Shown here: positions 17,272 to 26,489 of the stretch, piece after piece
Layout: each line of letters opens with the position of its first letter
Numbering within the stretch: position 1 is the stretch's first letter
Source of the DNA: Nannocystaceae bacterium
GTDB lineage: Bacteria > Myxococcota_A > Polyangia > Nannocystales > Nannocystaceae
DNA length: 58,162 nucleotides
Assembly: GCA_019694555.1 (NCBI GenBank)
Contig: JAIBBS010000030.1
Coordinates: 1 to 58,162 of the forward strand
Reading direction: 5' to 3'
Made by a program: the position numbers and the translations under genes
The notes under the pieces: model-generated
Seen by the model: the letters and a program-made list of their open reading frames with translations, nothing else
What the model was told of the DNA's origin: nothing
The model's database searches: none

Positions 17272-18594
17272 TCAAGCACCGCGTGGCAAGCGGACGATCG
17301 CCTCGCAGCCGCGCGCGTCGCCGCGGTTGCGCAGCGCGATCGTGCCACCGTGCGACTCGGCGATCTGCCGGCTCAGCGCCAGGCCGATGCCGCTGCCACC
17401 GGGCTTGGTGCTGAAGAACGGCACGAACAGGTTCGCGCTGTTGGCCAGGCCCAAGCCCTCGTCGACCACACGCAGCTCGAGCTGCCGTGCACCGAGACTC
17501 CACGAGACCCGCACCGCACCGCCGCCGGCCTCGCGCACCGCCTCGGTCGCGTTGGCCAGCAGGTTGAGCAACAGCTGCTCGAGTTGATCTGCGTCCCCCT
17601 CGAACTCGCCGTCTTCGCCGGGCTCGACCGTGACGCCCTCGAACAGGCCCGCGACGCGTTCGACCAGCGCCGCGACCGACAGCGCGCTGCGTTGCGGCGT
17701 GGGCAGACGCGCGAGCCGGGCATAGCTGGCCATGAAGCGCCGCAGCGACTCCGCGCGCCCGGCCACCAGCTCCAGCCCGCGCGCGACGTCGTCCTCGTAG
17801 TCGCTCGGGCGTGGACTCCGGGCTCCCAGCGATCGCAGGCTCGCGGCGACCGAGGCGATGGGCGACAGCGAGTTGTTGATCTCGTGGCTGAGCACGCGCA
17901 CCAGTCGGCGCCACGCCTCGAGCTCCTGCTGTCGCAGCGCACGGCTGAGATCGGCGATCATCACGAGCACGTGCGGGCGCCCGTGTTGGCGGAAGTCGCT
18001 GCGCCGCAGCTCGCCGCGTCCGCTGGCACCGGGGAACGCGAGCTCGACCGTGCGCGGCGCGGGGCCGTCGAGCAGCTCGGCCAGGCCCAGCTCCGCCGCG
18101 GAGCAGCCCTGCAGCCGCTCGTAGGTGCGACCGAGCCACTGTTCGCCGGTGCGATTGACCAGGCGCAGCGCGCCGCGGTCGTCGAAGGCGAACAACGCGA
18201 CGTCGATCTCGGCCATCACCTTGCGCAGCAGCGCGGTGGCCTCGAGTGCGCCCAGACGCTGCTCCGCCAGCGTGTCCGCCAGCGCGTTGGCCTCGCGCAT
18301 GACCAGACCCCAGTCGTCGTCCGCGCGCGCCAGCGCCGAGCGCAGCGTGAAGTCACCGCGACGCAGACCCCCGAGCAGGTTCGCCAGCACCCGCAGCGGC
18401 CGCGCGATCGCACCGCGCAGCGCCGCGAAGGCCACCGCCGCGAGCACGGCCGCGAGCACCACCAACGCCGCGCGCACCGACGCTGCCGCGCCGGGCAGCA
18501 TCGCCAGTGCGAAGCAGCAGGCCAACGGTCCCCCGACCAACGCGAGCGCGCGCAAGGCCAGGCGCTGACCCGGCGCCGCGCACGGCTGCGTCAC
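17272..18594 (-). CDS. Membrane sensor histidine kinase (NtrB/NtrY-like)
   Basis: 440 residues, GTG start. Two membrane segments span about 12-35 and 40-60. A HAMP-like linker covers 61-110 and a PAS-like domain about 120-215 (DVALFAFDDRGALRLVN). The HisKA helix carries the phospho-accepting His at 237 in RVLSHEINNSLSPI. The ATPase domain has the N box NLLANATEAV, VVDEGLGL, FFSTKPGGSGIGLALS and a C-terminal Gly-rich end. The periplasmic loop between membrane segments is very short, so sensing may occur in the membrane or at the PAS domain. Its GTG overlaps the stop of the response-regulator gene (GTGA), so the pair is translationally coupled. The divergent ABC exporter is the likely target. 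Confidence 0.92.
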   Translation of the reverse strand: MTQPCAAPGQRLALRALALVGGPLACCFALAMLPGAAASVRAALVVLAAVLAAVAFAALRGAIARPLRVLANLLGGLRRGDFTLRSALARADDDWGLVMREANALADTLAEQRLGALEATALLRKVMAEIDVALFAFDDRGALRLVNRTGEQWLGRTYERLQGCSAAELGLAELLDGPAPRTVELAFPGASGRGELRRSDFRQHGRPHVLVMIADLSRALRQQELEAWRRLVRVLSHEINNSLSPIASVAASLRSLGARSPRPSDYEDDVARGLELVAGRAESLRRFMASYARLARLPTPQRSALSVAALVERVAGLFEGVTVEPGEDGEFEGDADQLEQLLLNLLANATEAVREAGGGAVRVSWSLGARQLELRVVDEGLGLANSANLFVPFFSTKPGGSGIGLALSRQIAESHGGTIALRNRGDARGCEAIVRLPRGA

Positions 18595-20000
18595 GACGAC
18601 AGCCCGTGCCGATGCAACCTGCGGTAGAGCGCGCTGCGCGACAGACCCAGCGCGACGGCGGCGTGGCTGACGTTGCCACCGTGCCGCTCGAGCGCGCGAC
18701 GGATCAGCAGCGCCTCGGCGTCGTCGAGCGTCATGCCCTCGAGCCCGGCGGGGTCGCGCACCTCGGCGGGATACAGCCCGAGGTCGACGGCCTCGAGCCG
18801 CGGCCCCTCGGCGAGCAGCACCGCGCGCTCGACCGCGTGCTCGAGCTCGCGGACGTTGCCGGGCCAGCTGTGGTCCCGCAGCGCGCGTTCGGCCGCGCCC
18901 GAAAGGCCCTCGACGTGCTTGCGGTAGCGCGAGGCCATGCGGCGCACGAAGTGCTGCGCCAACAACACGATGTCCTCGGCGCGCTCGCGCAGCGGCGGCA
19001 CCGCGATCTCGACGGTGTTGAGCCGGTACAGCAGGTCTTCGCGGAAGCGGCCGGCGCGGACCTCCGCGCGCAGATCCGCGTTGGTCGCGGCCATGACGCG
19101 CACGTCGACGCGACGCACCCGCGACGAGCCCACGGGGTGGAACTCGCCGGTCTGCAGCACGCGCAGCAGCTTGCCCTGCTGCGGCAGCGGCATGTTGCCG
19201 ATCTCGTCGAGCAGCAGCGTGCCGCCGTCGGCGAGCTCGAAGCAGCCCAGGCGCGCGGCCTTGGCGTCGGTGAAGGCACCGCGCACGTGGCCGAAGAGCT
19301 CGCTCTCGAACACGCCGTCGGGCAGACCGCCGGCGTTGATCACGATGAGCGGACGATCGGCGCGCCGCGACGCGCGATGCAGCGCGCGCGCGATGAGCTC
19401 CTTGCCGGTGCCGTGCTCACCGGTGATGAGCACGTTGGCGTCGGAGGGCGCCACGCGCTCGATCAGGCGCAACACCGGCGCCATCGCGCGGCTGCGGGCG
19501 ATGGGCTCCTCGCCGCCCTCGTCCCGCAGGCGCGAGTTCTCGTGCTCGAGCCGCCGCGCGTGTCGCAGCATGCGCCCGACCTCGGACTGCGTGCGCAGCA
19601 CCGAGACCAGGCGGTCGTTGTCCCACGGCTTCTCGACGTAGTCGCGCGCGCCGGCGCGCACCGCCGCCACCGCACCGTCCACGCTGCCCCACGCGGTCAT
19701 CACCACCACCGGCAGCGTGGTGTCGACCGCGAGCATCTGGTGGAGCAGGTCGATGCCCTCGTCGCCCGAGGTCGTGTCGCGCGTGTAGTTGAGATCGACC
19801 AGCGCGACGTCGAACTCGCGCTCGCGGGTGGCCGCCAGCGCGTTGGCCGGGGTCGTCGCGGTCTCGACCTGATACCCCTCCGACTTGAGCAGCAATCGCA
19901 GGGCTTCGAGCACGTCGGGCTGATCATCGGCGACCAGCACACGGGTGGGCGCGGAGATGTCGTTGGGCAATGTGGGCACTGTAATGCTGGAAGCGTGCAT
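18591..20000 (-). CDS. NtrC-family sigma54-type response regulator
   Basis: 469 residues. The receiver domain (about 18-135) has acidic pocket DD at 25-26, phospho-accepting Asp69 (VALVDLNY) and Lys124 (YVEKPW). The AAA+ domain (about 165-395) has Walker A GEHGTGKE (194-201) and Walker B LLLDEI. The sigma54-contact loop, normally GAFTGA, reads GAFTDA at 241-246. The C-terminal Fis-type HTH ends LGLSRSALYRRLHRHGL. Family members activate sigma54 RNA polymerase. A sigma54-type promoter precedes the divergent ABC genes, which fits direct control of them. GAFTDA occurs, as I recall, in a subgroup of such regulators linked to exporters. The ATG at 20000 is clear. Confidence 0.92.
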   Translation of the reverse strand: MHASSITVPTLPNDISAPTRVLVADDQPDVLEALRLLLKSEGYQVETATTPANALAATREREFDVALVDLNYTRDTTSGDEGIDLLHQMLAVDTTLPVVVMTAWGSVDGAVAAVRAGARDYVEKPWDNDRLVSVLRTQSEVGRMLRHARRLEHENSRLRDEGGEEPIARSRAMAPVLRLIERVAPSDANVLITGEHGTGKELIARALHRASRRADRPLIVINAGGLPDGVFESELFGHVRGAFTDAKAARLGCFELADGGTLLLDEIGNMPLPQQGKLLRVLQTGEFHPVGSSRVRRVDVRVMAATNADLRAEVRAGRFREDLLYRLNTVEIAVPPLRERAEDIVLLAQHFVRRMASRYRKHVEGLSGAAERALRDHSWPGNVRELEHAVERAVLLAEGPRLEAVDLGLYPAEVRDPAGLEGMTLDDAEALLIRRALERHGGNVSHAAVALGLSRSALYRRLHRHGLSS

Positions 20001-20078
20001 CGTGTTCCCCCCAGGGACGGATTGCGGCCACCGTCCGGGGCCGGAATCGCGATCCCAGGTGCGGACACGCCGACGATG

Positions 20079-20122
20079 GCGATGGTTTCACCCGGGCTCG
20101 ATGATCGCTGCAGGACCATCGC
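20079..20122. promoter_or_regulatory. Inverted repeat upstream of sigma54 promoter, candidate enhancer site
   Basis: GCGATGGT (20079-20086) and ACCATCGC (20115-20122) are perfect 8-base inverted arms 28 bases apart, located 12-55 bases upstream of the -24 element. NtrC-type regulators bind paired sites upstream of their promoters, so this could be the activator site. It is close to the promoter for an enhancer, and unproven. Confidence 0.35.
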
Positions 20123-20133
20123 ACCCTCGCGCG

Positions 20134-20147
20134 GGCATGGTTCTTGC
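20134..20147 (+). promoter_or_regulatory. Sigma54-type -24/-12 promoter for the ABC operon
   Basis: GG at 20134-20135 and GC at 20146-20147 are exactly 10 bases apart, within GGCATGGTTCTTGC. This matches the consensus TGGCACG-N4-TTGC at nearly all key positions. Transcription should start near 20159. It faces the ABC ATPase gene, with the NtrC-family regulator encoded divergently. Confidence 0.65.
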
Positions 20148-20194
20148 GACACCATGGGCTTGTGTTGCTCGACAACGCGACCGCGGCGACCGGT

Positions 20195-20905
20195 GTGCGG
20201 ACCTCCAAGCAGCGTGAACCGCTGCTCGTGCTCGACGACGTCGGCAAGGTCCACGTCAGCGAGGACATGGAAACCCACGCGCTGCGGCACGTGGTGTTGT
20301 CGATCGGTCGGGGCGAATTCGTCGCGGTGGCCGGGCCCTCGGGTTCGGGCAAGACCTCGCTGTTGTCGATCCTCGGGCTGCTCGATCGCCCGAGCACGGG
20401 CACGCTGTGGTTCGGCGGGCACGACACCGCGGCGCTGGGGGCTGCCGCGCGCGCGCAGCTGCGCAACCGCGAGATCGGCTTCATCTTCCAGGGCTTCAAC
20501 CTCATCGCGGACCTGACGGTCTACGAGAACGTCGAGCTGCCGCTGGTGTATCGCGGCGTGGCGCAGCGGCGGCGGCGCACGCGGGTGCTCGAGGTGCTCG
20601 AGCGGCTCGAGCTGTTCGAACGCCGCGCCTACCGTCCCAGCCAGCTCTCGGGCGGGCAACAGCAGCGCGTCGCGGTCGCGCGCGCGATCGCCGGCGAGCC
20701 GACCCTGCTGCTGGCCGACGAGCCCACCGGCAACCTCGACTCGGCCAACAGCGAGACGGTGATGACGCTGCTGCGTGAGCTGCACCGAGACGGCTCGACG
20801 ATCTGCATCGTGACCCACGACCCGCGCCACACCCGCTGGGCCGAGCGCGTGGTGCGGCTGTTCGACGGTCGCGTGGTCGCCGAGGACGCGGCCGAGGACG
20901 CATGA
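20195..20905 (+). CDS. ABC transporter ATP-binding protein (MacB/LolD type)
   Basis: 236 residues from the GTG chosen here. It powers an exporter of the MacB/LolD class together with the permease encoded next. Walker A is GPSGSGKTS, the Q-loop FIFQGFNLI, the signature [14 protein letters not shown], Walker [14 protein letters not shown] and the switch His VTHD. The start is uncertain. A TTG at 20144 lies inside the sigma54 promoter and can be excluded if that promoter is used. GTG 20162 would be almost leaderless. GTG 20195 gives the normal N-terminus ([14 protein letters not shown]). The stop overlaps the permease ATG. Control is probably by the divergent NtrC-type pair. Confidence 0.93.
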   Translation: MRTSKQREPLLVLDDVGKVHVSEDMETHALRHVVLSIGRGEFVAVAGPSGSGKTSLLSILGLLDRPSTGTLWFGGHDTAALGAAARAQLRNREIGFIFQGFNLIADLTVYENVELPLVYRGVAQRRRRTRVLEVLERLELFERRAYRPSQLSGGQQQRVAVARAIAGEPTLLLADEPTGNLDSANSETVMTLLRELHRDGSTICIVTHDPRHTRWAERVVRLFDGRVVAEDAAEDA

Positions 20906-23361
20906 TCCACCTGTGGCTCGACCTCGCGCTCGCGTGGCGCGATCTCCGACGGCGGCCGGGCATCACCGCGGCGATCGTCATCACGCTCGCGCTCGCGGTC
21001 GGGGTCAACGCCGCGACCTACGCGGTGGTGCGCGCGGTGTTGTTCGGCGCGCTGCCGCTGGGTGAACCCGAGCAGCTCGCCGCGCTGTACACCGTCGACC
21101 CCGGCAACCCCGGGCACATGCCGGTGTCGGCCCCGACCGCGCTCGACGCCCGCGTGGCGCTGCGCGACGCCGGTACCGCAGAGCTGGCGCTGTCGACCTC
21201 GGTGCCGACCACCATCGAGCTCGACGGCGGTCCAGTGCGCGCGAACACCATGATCGTCACCGCGAACTACTTCGACGTGCTGCGTCTGCCGCTGGCGCTG
21301 GGCCGCGGCTTCGACCACGACGATCGCGGCCCCGAGGTCGCCGAGGTCGTGCTCGGCGACGCGCTGTGGCGCAAGCACTTCGGCGGCTCGCCCGACGCGA
21401 TCGGCCGCGTGCTGCGGGTCGAGTCGCAGCCGCTGCGCATCGTCGGCATCGCGCCGCCGGGCTTCGACGGCACGTCGATGCGCGACGCCCAGCTGTTCGT
21501 GCCCTACTCCACCCACGCGACCGTGCTGCCGTCGCTGCCGTGGTTCGACGAGCGCCGCTACCTCGCGTTCGAGGCGATCGTGCGCATGGGCCCCGACGGC
21601 ACGCTCGAGCAGCTGCAGACCGAGCTCGACGCGATCGGCGAGAGCGTGGCCGCCGCGCACCCGGCCGCGGTCGGTGCCCGACGTCTGCGCGCCGTGCCGC
21701 TGTCGCATGCGCTGGTCGGCCCCGATGCGCGCGCACAGGTGGTGCTGGCCGCGACCCTGGGTCTGCTCGCGGTCGGCTTCGTGCTGGTGGTCGCGTGCGC
21801 CAACGCAGCGAACCTGCTGCTCGCTCGTGCCTCGCCGCTGCAGACCGAGCTCGCGCTGCGCGTGGCCCTGGGTGCCACGCCGCTGCGGCTGGTGCGGCAG
21901 ATCGCGTGCTCGGCAGCCATGCTCGCGACCGCTGCGGGCGCGCTCGGACTCGCGGCGGCGCCGTGGCTACGCGACGGCATGTGGTCGCTGCGGCCGCCGC
22001 TGCTGCAGCGCATCGCGGTGCCACCGCCCATCGATCTCGCGGTGCTGGGCTACGGCGCGCTGCTGACCCTGGTCACCGCGCTGCTGTTCGGCGTCGCGCC
22101 GGCGTGGCGTGCGGCGCGGGTCGATCTGTCGGGCTCGCTGCGTCATCACGCCGGCCACGGCCAGCGGACCCATCGCGGCCTGCGCTCGGCGCTGGTGGTG
22201 GTGCAGGTCGCGGTGTCGTACTGCGGCCTGCTGGCGGCGGCGCTGTTCGTCCGCAGCGCCGAGCACGGCAGCCGCGTCGACCCCGGCTTCGCCGTGCGCG
22301 ACGTCGCGGTGGCGGAGCTCGACATCGGCGGCACCGCGGGCAATCCCAGCCTCGACTTCGCACGGCTGGACGCGTGGCTCGCCGCGATGCGGCGCCGCGA
22401 CGACGTCGCGGCGGTCGCGGTCGCGACCCACCTGCCGTTCGGTCACAGCGAGTTCCGCCGTACGGTGAGCGCCGACGCGGTCGACGGCGTCACCATCGGC
22501 GCACCACGCCTGGTGCCCACCAGCGCGATCACGCCGGAGCTGCTGCCGGCGCTCGACATCGAGCTGCGACAGGGCCGCGGCTTCGATGCGCGCGACGACG
22601 TGGACGCGCCGATGGTCGCGATCGTCAGCGAGGCCTTCGCGCGCACGTGGTGGTCCGACGGTGTCGCCATCGGACGGCAGATCCGTTTTGCCGGCGTGCC
22701 GAGTCCCATCGAGGTCGTGGGCGTGGCCGAGACCATCAAGGTCATGAGCCCGACCGAGGCCGACGCGCCGTTCGTGTGGGTACCGTTGTGGCAGTGGCCG
22801 CAGCCCTCGCTCGATCTGGTCGTGCGCATGCGTCCGGACGACGACGACGACGACGGCGAGCTCGGCGTCGCGAGCTTGCGCGGTCGGCTGGCCGAGGTGC
22901 CGGGCATCACCGCGGCGCGCGTGCACGCGCTCGCGGACGATGTCGACGCCGCGCTCGCACCGACGGTGGTCGCGGCGCGGCTGCTGGGTCTGTTCGGCGG
23001 GCTCGCGGTGCTGCTGTCGGCGATCGGCATGCACGCGGTCATGACCGATGCCGTGCGGCAACAGACCCGCGAGATCGGGATCCGCATGGCGCTGGGCGCA
23101 ACCCCTCGACACGTACGCGCGATGATCCTGCGTGACGCGCTGGGGCTGACCTCGATCGGCGTGGTCGCGGGGATCGGCGGCGGCCTGCTGCTGCAGCAGC
23201 GCCTCGCGGATCATCTCTACGAGGTCGCCGCCGGCGATGTGGTCGCGTTCGGCACCGTGGCGCTCTTGGTCACGGCCAGTGCGTTGCTGGCCACGTGGTT
23301 CCCCGCGCGCGCGGCGACGCGTGTCGAACCGGCTCGCGCGATCGATCGCGGCCGCGCGTAG
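20902..23361 (+). CDS. MacB-like ABC permease with FtsX domains
   Basis: 819 residues. One membrane segment near the N-terminus (about 20-45, [21 protein letters not shown]) is followed by a large periplasmic MacB-PCD-type domain. The first FtsX-type block follows ([20 protein letters not shown], with [13 protein letters not shown]). A second periplasmic domain and a second FtsX block ([35 protein letters not shown]) complete a duplicated permease. This 'ADOP'-type architecture has both halves in one chain. Such proteins act as mechanotransmitters for export of lipoproteins, peptides or drugs. It overlaps the ATPase gene by four bases. The substrate cannot be inferred. Confidence 0.9.
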   Translation: MIHLWLDLALAWRDLRRRPGITAAIVITLALAVGVNAATYAVVRAVLFGALPLGEPEQLAALYTVDPGNPGHMPVSAPTALDARVALRDAGTAELALSTSVPTTIELDGGPVRANTMIVTANYFDVLRLPLALGRGFDHDDRGPEVAEVVLGDALWRKHFGGSPDAIGRVLRVESQPLRIVGIAPPGFDGTSMRDAQLFVPYSTHATVLPSLPWFDERRYLAFEAIVRMGPDGTLEQLQTELDAIGESVAAAHPAAVGARRLRAVPLSHALVGPDARAQVVLAATLGLLAVGFVLVVACANAANLLLARASPLQTELALRVALGATPLRLVRQIACSAAMLATAAGALGLAAAPWLRDGMWSLRPPLLQRIAVPPPIDLAVLGYGALLTLVTALLFGVAPAWRAARVDLSGSLRHHAGHGQRTHRGLRSALVVVQVAVSYCGLLAAALFVRSAEHGSRVDPGFAVRDVAVAELDIGGTAGNPSLDFARLDAWLAAMRRRDDVAAVAVATHLPFGHSEFRRTVSADAVDGVTIGAPRLVPTSAITPELLPALDIELRQGRGFDARDDVDAPMVAIVSEAFARTWWSDGVAIGRQIRFAGVPSPIEVVGVAETIKVMSPTEADAPFVWVPLWQWPQPSLDLVVRMRPDDDDDDGELGVASLRGRLAEVPGITAARVHALADDVDAALAPTVVAARLLGLFGGLAVLLSAIGMHAVMTDAVRQQTREIGIRMALGATPRHVRAMILRDALGLTSIGVVAGIGGGLLLQQRLADHLYEVAAGDVVAFGTVALLVTASALLATWFPARAATRVEPARAIDRGRA

Positions 23362-23480
23362 CCGCGCGCAGCGTTGCATCGCGCCCACGTGCGCACGCCT
23401 GCTCGCGTTGCAATGTGCCCCATCGCCCGGCGCGTGCCGCGGGCCCGAATCGCCGTGCACCGGGGCCCGTCGATCCCGGC

Positions 23481-24185
23481 GTGAACGCGCGTGTGGGGAC
23501 CGTGATCGCGCTGGTGGCCTCGCTGGGGTTGTCCGCTGCCGTCGGAGCCACCGTGGCGCGGGCGCAGCCGTTCGAGCGAGCGCTCGCGAGCCTGCGTGGC
23601 CCGCGACCGGTGACCGTGGTCCTGCGTCGCGACGGCGGCCACGTCACCGCCGGCAAGGATGATCCCCGTCGCCTGCGCTCCGGCGTGGTCGCGCGCAGCG
23701 GCTACGACTGGGTCGACGTTGCGCCCTACGCCGGCACCGACGAGCAGTGGCAAGCGCTCGTGCAGTGCGTGCAGTCGCAGTACGACGGCTTCGCGGTCGA
23801 CATCGTCGACCAGGCGCCCGCGACCGGCGAATACGTGCTCGCGATGGTCGGCGGTTCCTCGCTCGAGCTCGGCTTCGACGACACCGTGCACGGCATCGCG
23901 CCGTGGAACGGTCGCGTCATCGACGACGCGGTGGTGTTCGTGTTCCAGTCGCCCGCCGACGACGGCCAGACGCTGTGCGAGACCGCGGCGCACGAGGTCG
24001 GCCACGCGCTCGGCCTCGATCACTCGCGCGACTGCAGCGACATCATGAGCTACGAGCTGTGCGGCCCCAAGCAGTTCCAGGTCGAGGCCAGCGTCTGCGG
24101 CGAGTGGGACGATCGCAGCTGCGGCAACGGCCGCGCGCGGCAGAGCTCCGATGCCGAGCTCGCGCGCAACGTCGGTCGTCGCTGA
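23481..24185 (+). CDS. Secreted metzincin-type metalloprotease
   Basis: 234 residues, GTG start. Signal peptide to about residue 28 (ALVASLGLSAAVGATVARA). A zinc-binding motif HEVGHALGLDH sits at about residue 170. The Met-turn IMSY follows 8 residues later within CSDIMSYELCG, identifying a metzincin (M10/M12-like). Several Cys (LCETAAHE, DCSD, LCG, VCGEWDDRSC) suggest disulphides. No propeptide Cys switch is seen. The substrate is unknown. The opposite-strand beta-barrel gene ends six bases downstream. The start was chosen for the signal peptide; the frame is open further upstream. Confidence 0.78.
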   Translation: MNARVGTVIALVASLGLSAAVGATVARAQPFERALASLRGPRPVTVVLRRDGGHVTAGKDDPRRLRSGVVARSGYDWVDVAPYAGTDEQWQALVQCVQSQYDGFAVDIVDQAPATGEYVLAMVGGSSLELGFDDTVHGIAPWNGRVIDDAVVFVFQSPADDGQTLCETAAHEVGHALGLDHSRDCSDIMSYELCGPKQFQVEASVCGEWDDRSCGNGRARQSSDAELARNVGRR

Positions 24186-24191
24186 CGGCGA

Positions 24192-24782
24192 TCAGTAGAA
24201 CGCGAAGCGCAAGCCCACGAGCAGGCTCTGCCGCGGGAACCGCGAGCCCGGCACGAAGCGCGCGTCGTAGGTGAGGCCCACGCCCATCGCGGCGGTCGCG
24301 TTGAGGAAGAACTCGTAGCCCACGCCGAACGCACCGCCCAGGCCGACCGTCAGCCCCTGGGCCTCGCGATCCTCGGGCCCGCGCTTGGGCACGCCGCTGG
24401 CACCCAGGGCGCCGCGCAGGTACAGCCCGCGGAAGAGGTAGCCGGTGGCTTCGATGTCGCCGCCGAAGCCGACGCCGCCGCGGCGCTGCAGGTAGGGCGT
24501 CACGTGCAGGTCCGCGCCGAGCGTGAAACGCTTGGTGACACCGCCGCCGATCGCGAAGTCGAGCCGCGTGGCCGGGATGAAGTCGTCGACCCAGAAGAAC
24601 GTGCCGCCGAAGCCGAGCCCGGCACCGTAGTACACGCCCCGGCGATCGCGTGCGCCCTCGATCTCGTAGCCGCGACGACCGTAGACCGCGGCGTTCGCTG
24701 TCGGGGTCACGGCGGCGAACGACGCCACGCCAGCCAGGGTTGCAGCAGCGATCGAGAGCACGCCCACGTGTCGCGCGATCAT
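24192..24782 (-). CDS. Small outer-membrane beta-barrel-like protein
   Basis: 196 residues. A signal peptide ends near AVTPTANA (about 31). The mature part alternates short strands and turns with many Gly and aromatic residues (GVYYGAGLGFGGTFFWVDD, RFTLGADLHVTPYLQR). It ends in SLLVGLRFAFY, whose terminal aromatic residue is typical of outer-membrane barrels. Eight strands would fit the size. It is the last gene of a probable three-gene unit with LpoB-like and COG3014-like lipoproteins: 20 bases separate it from the latter, and GGAG lies just before the ATG. The function is unknown. Confidence 0.65.
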   Translation of the reverse strand: MIARHVGVLSIAAATLAGVASFAAVTPTANAAVYGRRGYEIEGARDRRGVYYGAGLGFGGTFFWVDDFIPATRLDFAIGGGVTKRFTLGADLHVTPYLQRRGGVGFGGDIEATGYLFRGLYLRGALGASGVPKRGPEDREAQGLTVGLGGAFGVGYEFFLNATAAMGVGLTYDARFVPGSRFPRQSLLVGLRFAFY

Positions 24783-24802
24783 GTCTCCACTATGGCACGT
24801 CC

Positions 24803-26434
24803 TCACCGCAGCGTGGTGACGTCGAGCACGACGAATCCGCCGGCGGGCATCGAGATCGGGACGGTTTTTCGCTGCCACCCTCCAGGACCGCGGACGGTGA
24901 CCTCGACGCGGTGTTTGCCGGCCGGCACGGTGGCGCGCGCAACGTGGACGCGCGCGGGCAGCGTCGACCAGCTGCGGGTATCGGGCTTGTCCAGCGCCAC
25001 CAGCGTGCCTTCGATGGCTGCGGCGGCGAGAAACCCGATGATGGCGCCGCCATTTTCGGACTGGTTGCCCGCCGCGCGTGCGCCCTCGGCCGCGGCGGCG
25101 CGGACGATCATGCGCGTGAGCGCAGCACCGATGATCTTCGGCTTGATGTCCTCGTACTCGCGCACGATCTCGTCGGTGACGTCGGTCGCCAGCTCCATGT
25201 CGAGCGAGCGGCCGTCGATCTTGGCCTCGGCGTCGTCGAAGAACGTGTCGTGACCGACCAGCTCCGGGTAGGTCACGACCTTGAACATGCCGTACTCGAG
25301 CAACGTGGTGTCGCCGGTGATGTAGGCGCCGGCGAGGCCGATCGCGAGGCCGATGGGGATGCGCTTGGGGATCTTGAACGGGACGCGCCCGGTCTTGGCG
25401 ATCACGAGCAGCTCGCCGGCACCGCTCGAGCCGTCGGCGCCCGGCACCGCGCCCGCGATCACGCGCCACGACGCGTCGCCGTCGGTGCCCGGCAGCGACG
25501 CCAGCTGCGGCATCGCGGTCGCGGGCCGCTGCACCGGCGGCGTGGTCACCGGCGTGGGCGCGACGTCCGAGCTCGGCGGTGTCGCGGCCGGCGGTGCATC
25601 GGGTTGCGACGGCGGCGTGGCGTCGGGCTGCGACGGCGGCGGCGTGTCGACGCCCTGGGGCAGGTAGTCGCGGATGCGCTCGCCGCGGTAGCTGCCGCGT
25701 GCGGCCAGCCGCTCGATCGGCGCGCGCAGGCTCGCGAACTCCCGCTCCTGCAGCGCCTCGTCGTAGTAGCGCAGCGCCTCGTCGGACTGCCCGAGCATCT
25801 CGTACACGAAGCCGGCCACGTACGAACCGAACGCCGCGTGCTGGTGCTCGGGATCGTAGTCGCGCATGTAGTTGCGCATGACCGTGAAGCGCTTGGCCTC
25901 GACCTTGGCGCCCTGCAGATCGCCGCGCGCGAGGTAGTTGCACAGGTTCATCGCGTTGAGCGACAGCTTCTCGGTCGGCGAGGTCTTGTACTTGGTCGCG
26001 CTGTCGCTGTAGATGTACTTGCCGAGCTTGCCCGCGCCGTCGCGCGCGATGTCCAGCAGCTCGAGCTGCTTGTCGGCGGCCTCGAAGTCGCGCGCCGACA
26101 GCTCGTACTGGCCCGCGGCCTGCAGCAACGTCGCGCGCTCGAGCACGACCAGCTCGAAGTCCTTCTTCCACTTGTTGGGCAGATCCTCGGGCTTGCGCAC
26201 CTTGAGGAACTTGTCGAGCTCGGCGATGCCGCCGGGCACGTCGCCGCGCTGCAGCGAGTCGCGCGCCGCCGCGGTGCGGTCCGAGTAGGTCGCGCAGGCG
26301 CTGCACGCCAGCAACGCCAGCCCCGCGAGCACGCGCGCGATCGGTCCGGACGCACGCCGCGAACCGAGCACCGAGGAGGGTTCCGCCCTCGTCCGCCGTC
26401 GGGCACCGCCCGCCGGGGCCTCCGCTTCGCTCAT
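24803..26434 (-). CDS. COG3014-like lipoprotein with TPR-type N-half
   Basis: 543 residues. An unusually long 45-residue N-region precedes a hydrophobic segment and lipobox region (VLAGLALLACSAC). The N-half is helical and TPR-like (AAARDSLQRGDVPGGIAELD, GQYELSARDFEAADKQLELL, LGQSDEALRYYDEALQER). A Pro/Thr/Ser linker follows at about 275-330. The C-half has IPKRIPIGLAIGLAGAYI, an AAAEGARAAGNQS helix and final beta strands. The layout resembles COG3014 lipoproteins, which as I recall are encoded next to LpoB/YcfM; the LpoB-like gene is 55 bases upstream. The ATG at 26434 has a good AGGAG site. It probably helps LpoB-type regulation of peptidoglycan synthases, by inference only. Confidence 0.6.
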   Translation of the reverse strand: MSEAEAPAGGARRRTRAEPSSVLGSRRASGPIARVLAGLALLACSACATYSDRTAAARDSLQRGDVPGGIAELDKFLKVRKPEDLPNKWKKDFELVVLERATLLQAAGQYELSARDFEAADKQLELLDIARDGAGKLGKYIYSDSATKYKTSPTEKLSLNAMNLCNYLARGDLQGAKVEAKRFTVMRNYMRDYDPEHQHAAFGSYVAGFVYEMLGQSDEALRYYDEALQEREFASLRAPIERLAARGSYRGERIRDYLPQGVDTPPPSQPDATPPSQPDAPPAATPPSSDVAPTPVTTPPVQRPATAMPQLASLPGTDGDASWRVIAGAVPGADGSSGAGELLVIAKTGRVPFKIPKRIPIGLAIGLAGAYITGDTTLLEYGMFKVVTYPELVGHDTFFDDAEAKIDGRSLDMELATDVTDEIVREYEDIKPKIIGAALTRMIVRAAAAEGARAAGNQSENGGAIIGFLAAAAIEGTLVALDKPDTRSWSTLPARVHVARATVPAGKHRVEVTVRGPGGWQRKTVPISMPAGGFVVLDVTTLR

Positions 26435-26489
26435 CGCTTCGCTCCTTGCCCTGAGTCGTGGATGAGACGCGACGCGTCGCATCCCCAAC

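Noticed and set aside
20144..20146. TTG 20144 as start of the ABC ATPase
   Set aside because: It lies within the -12 element of the sigma54 promoter, upstream of the expected transcription start.
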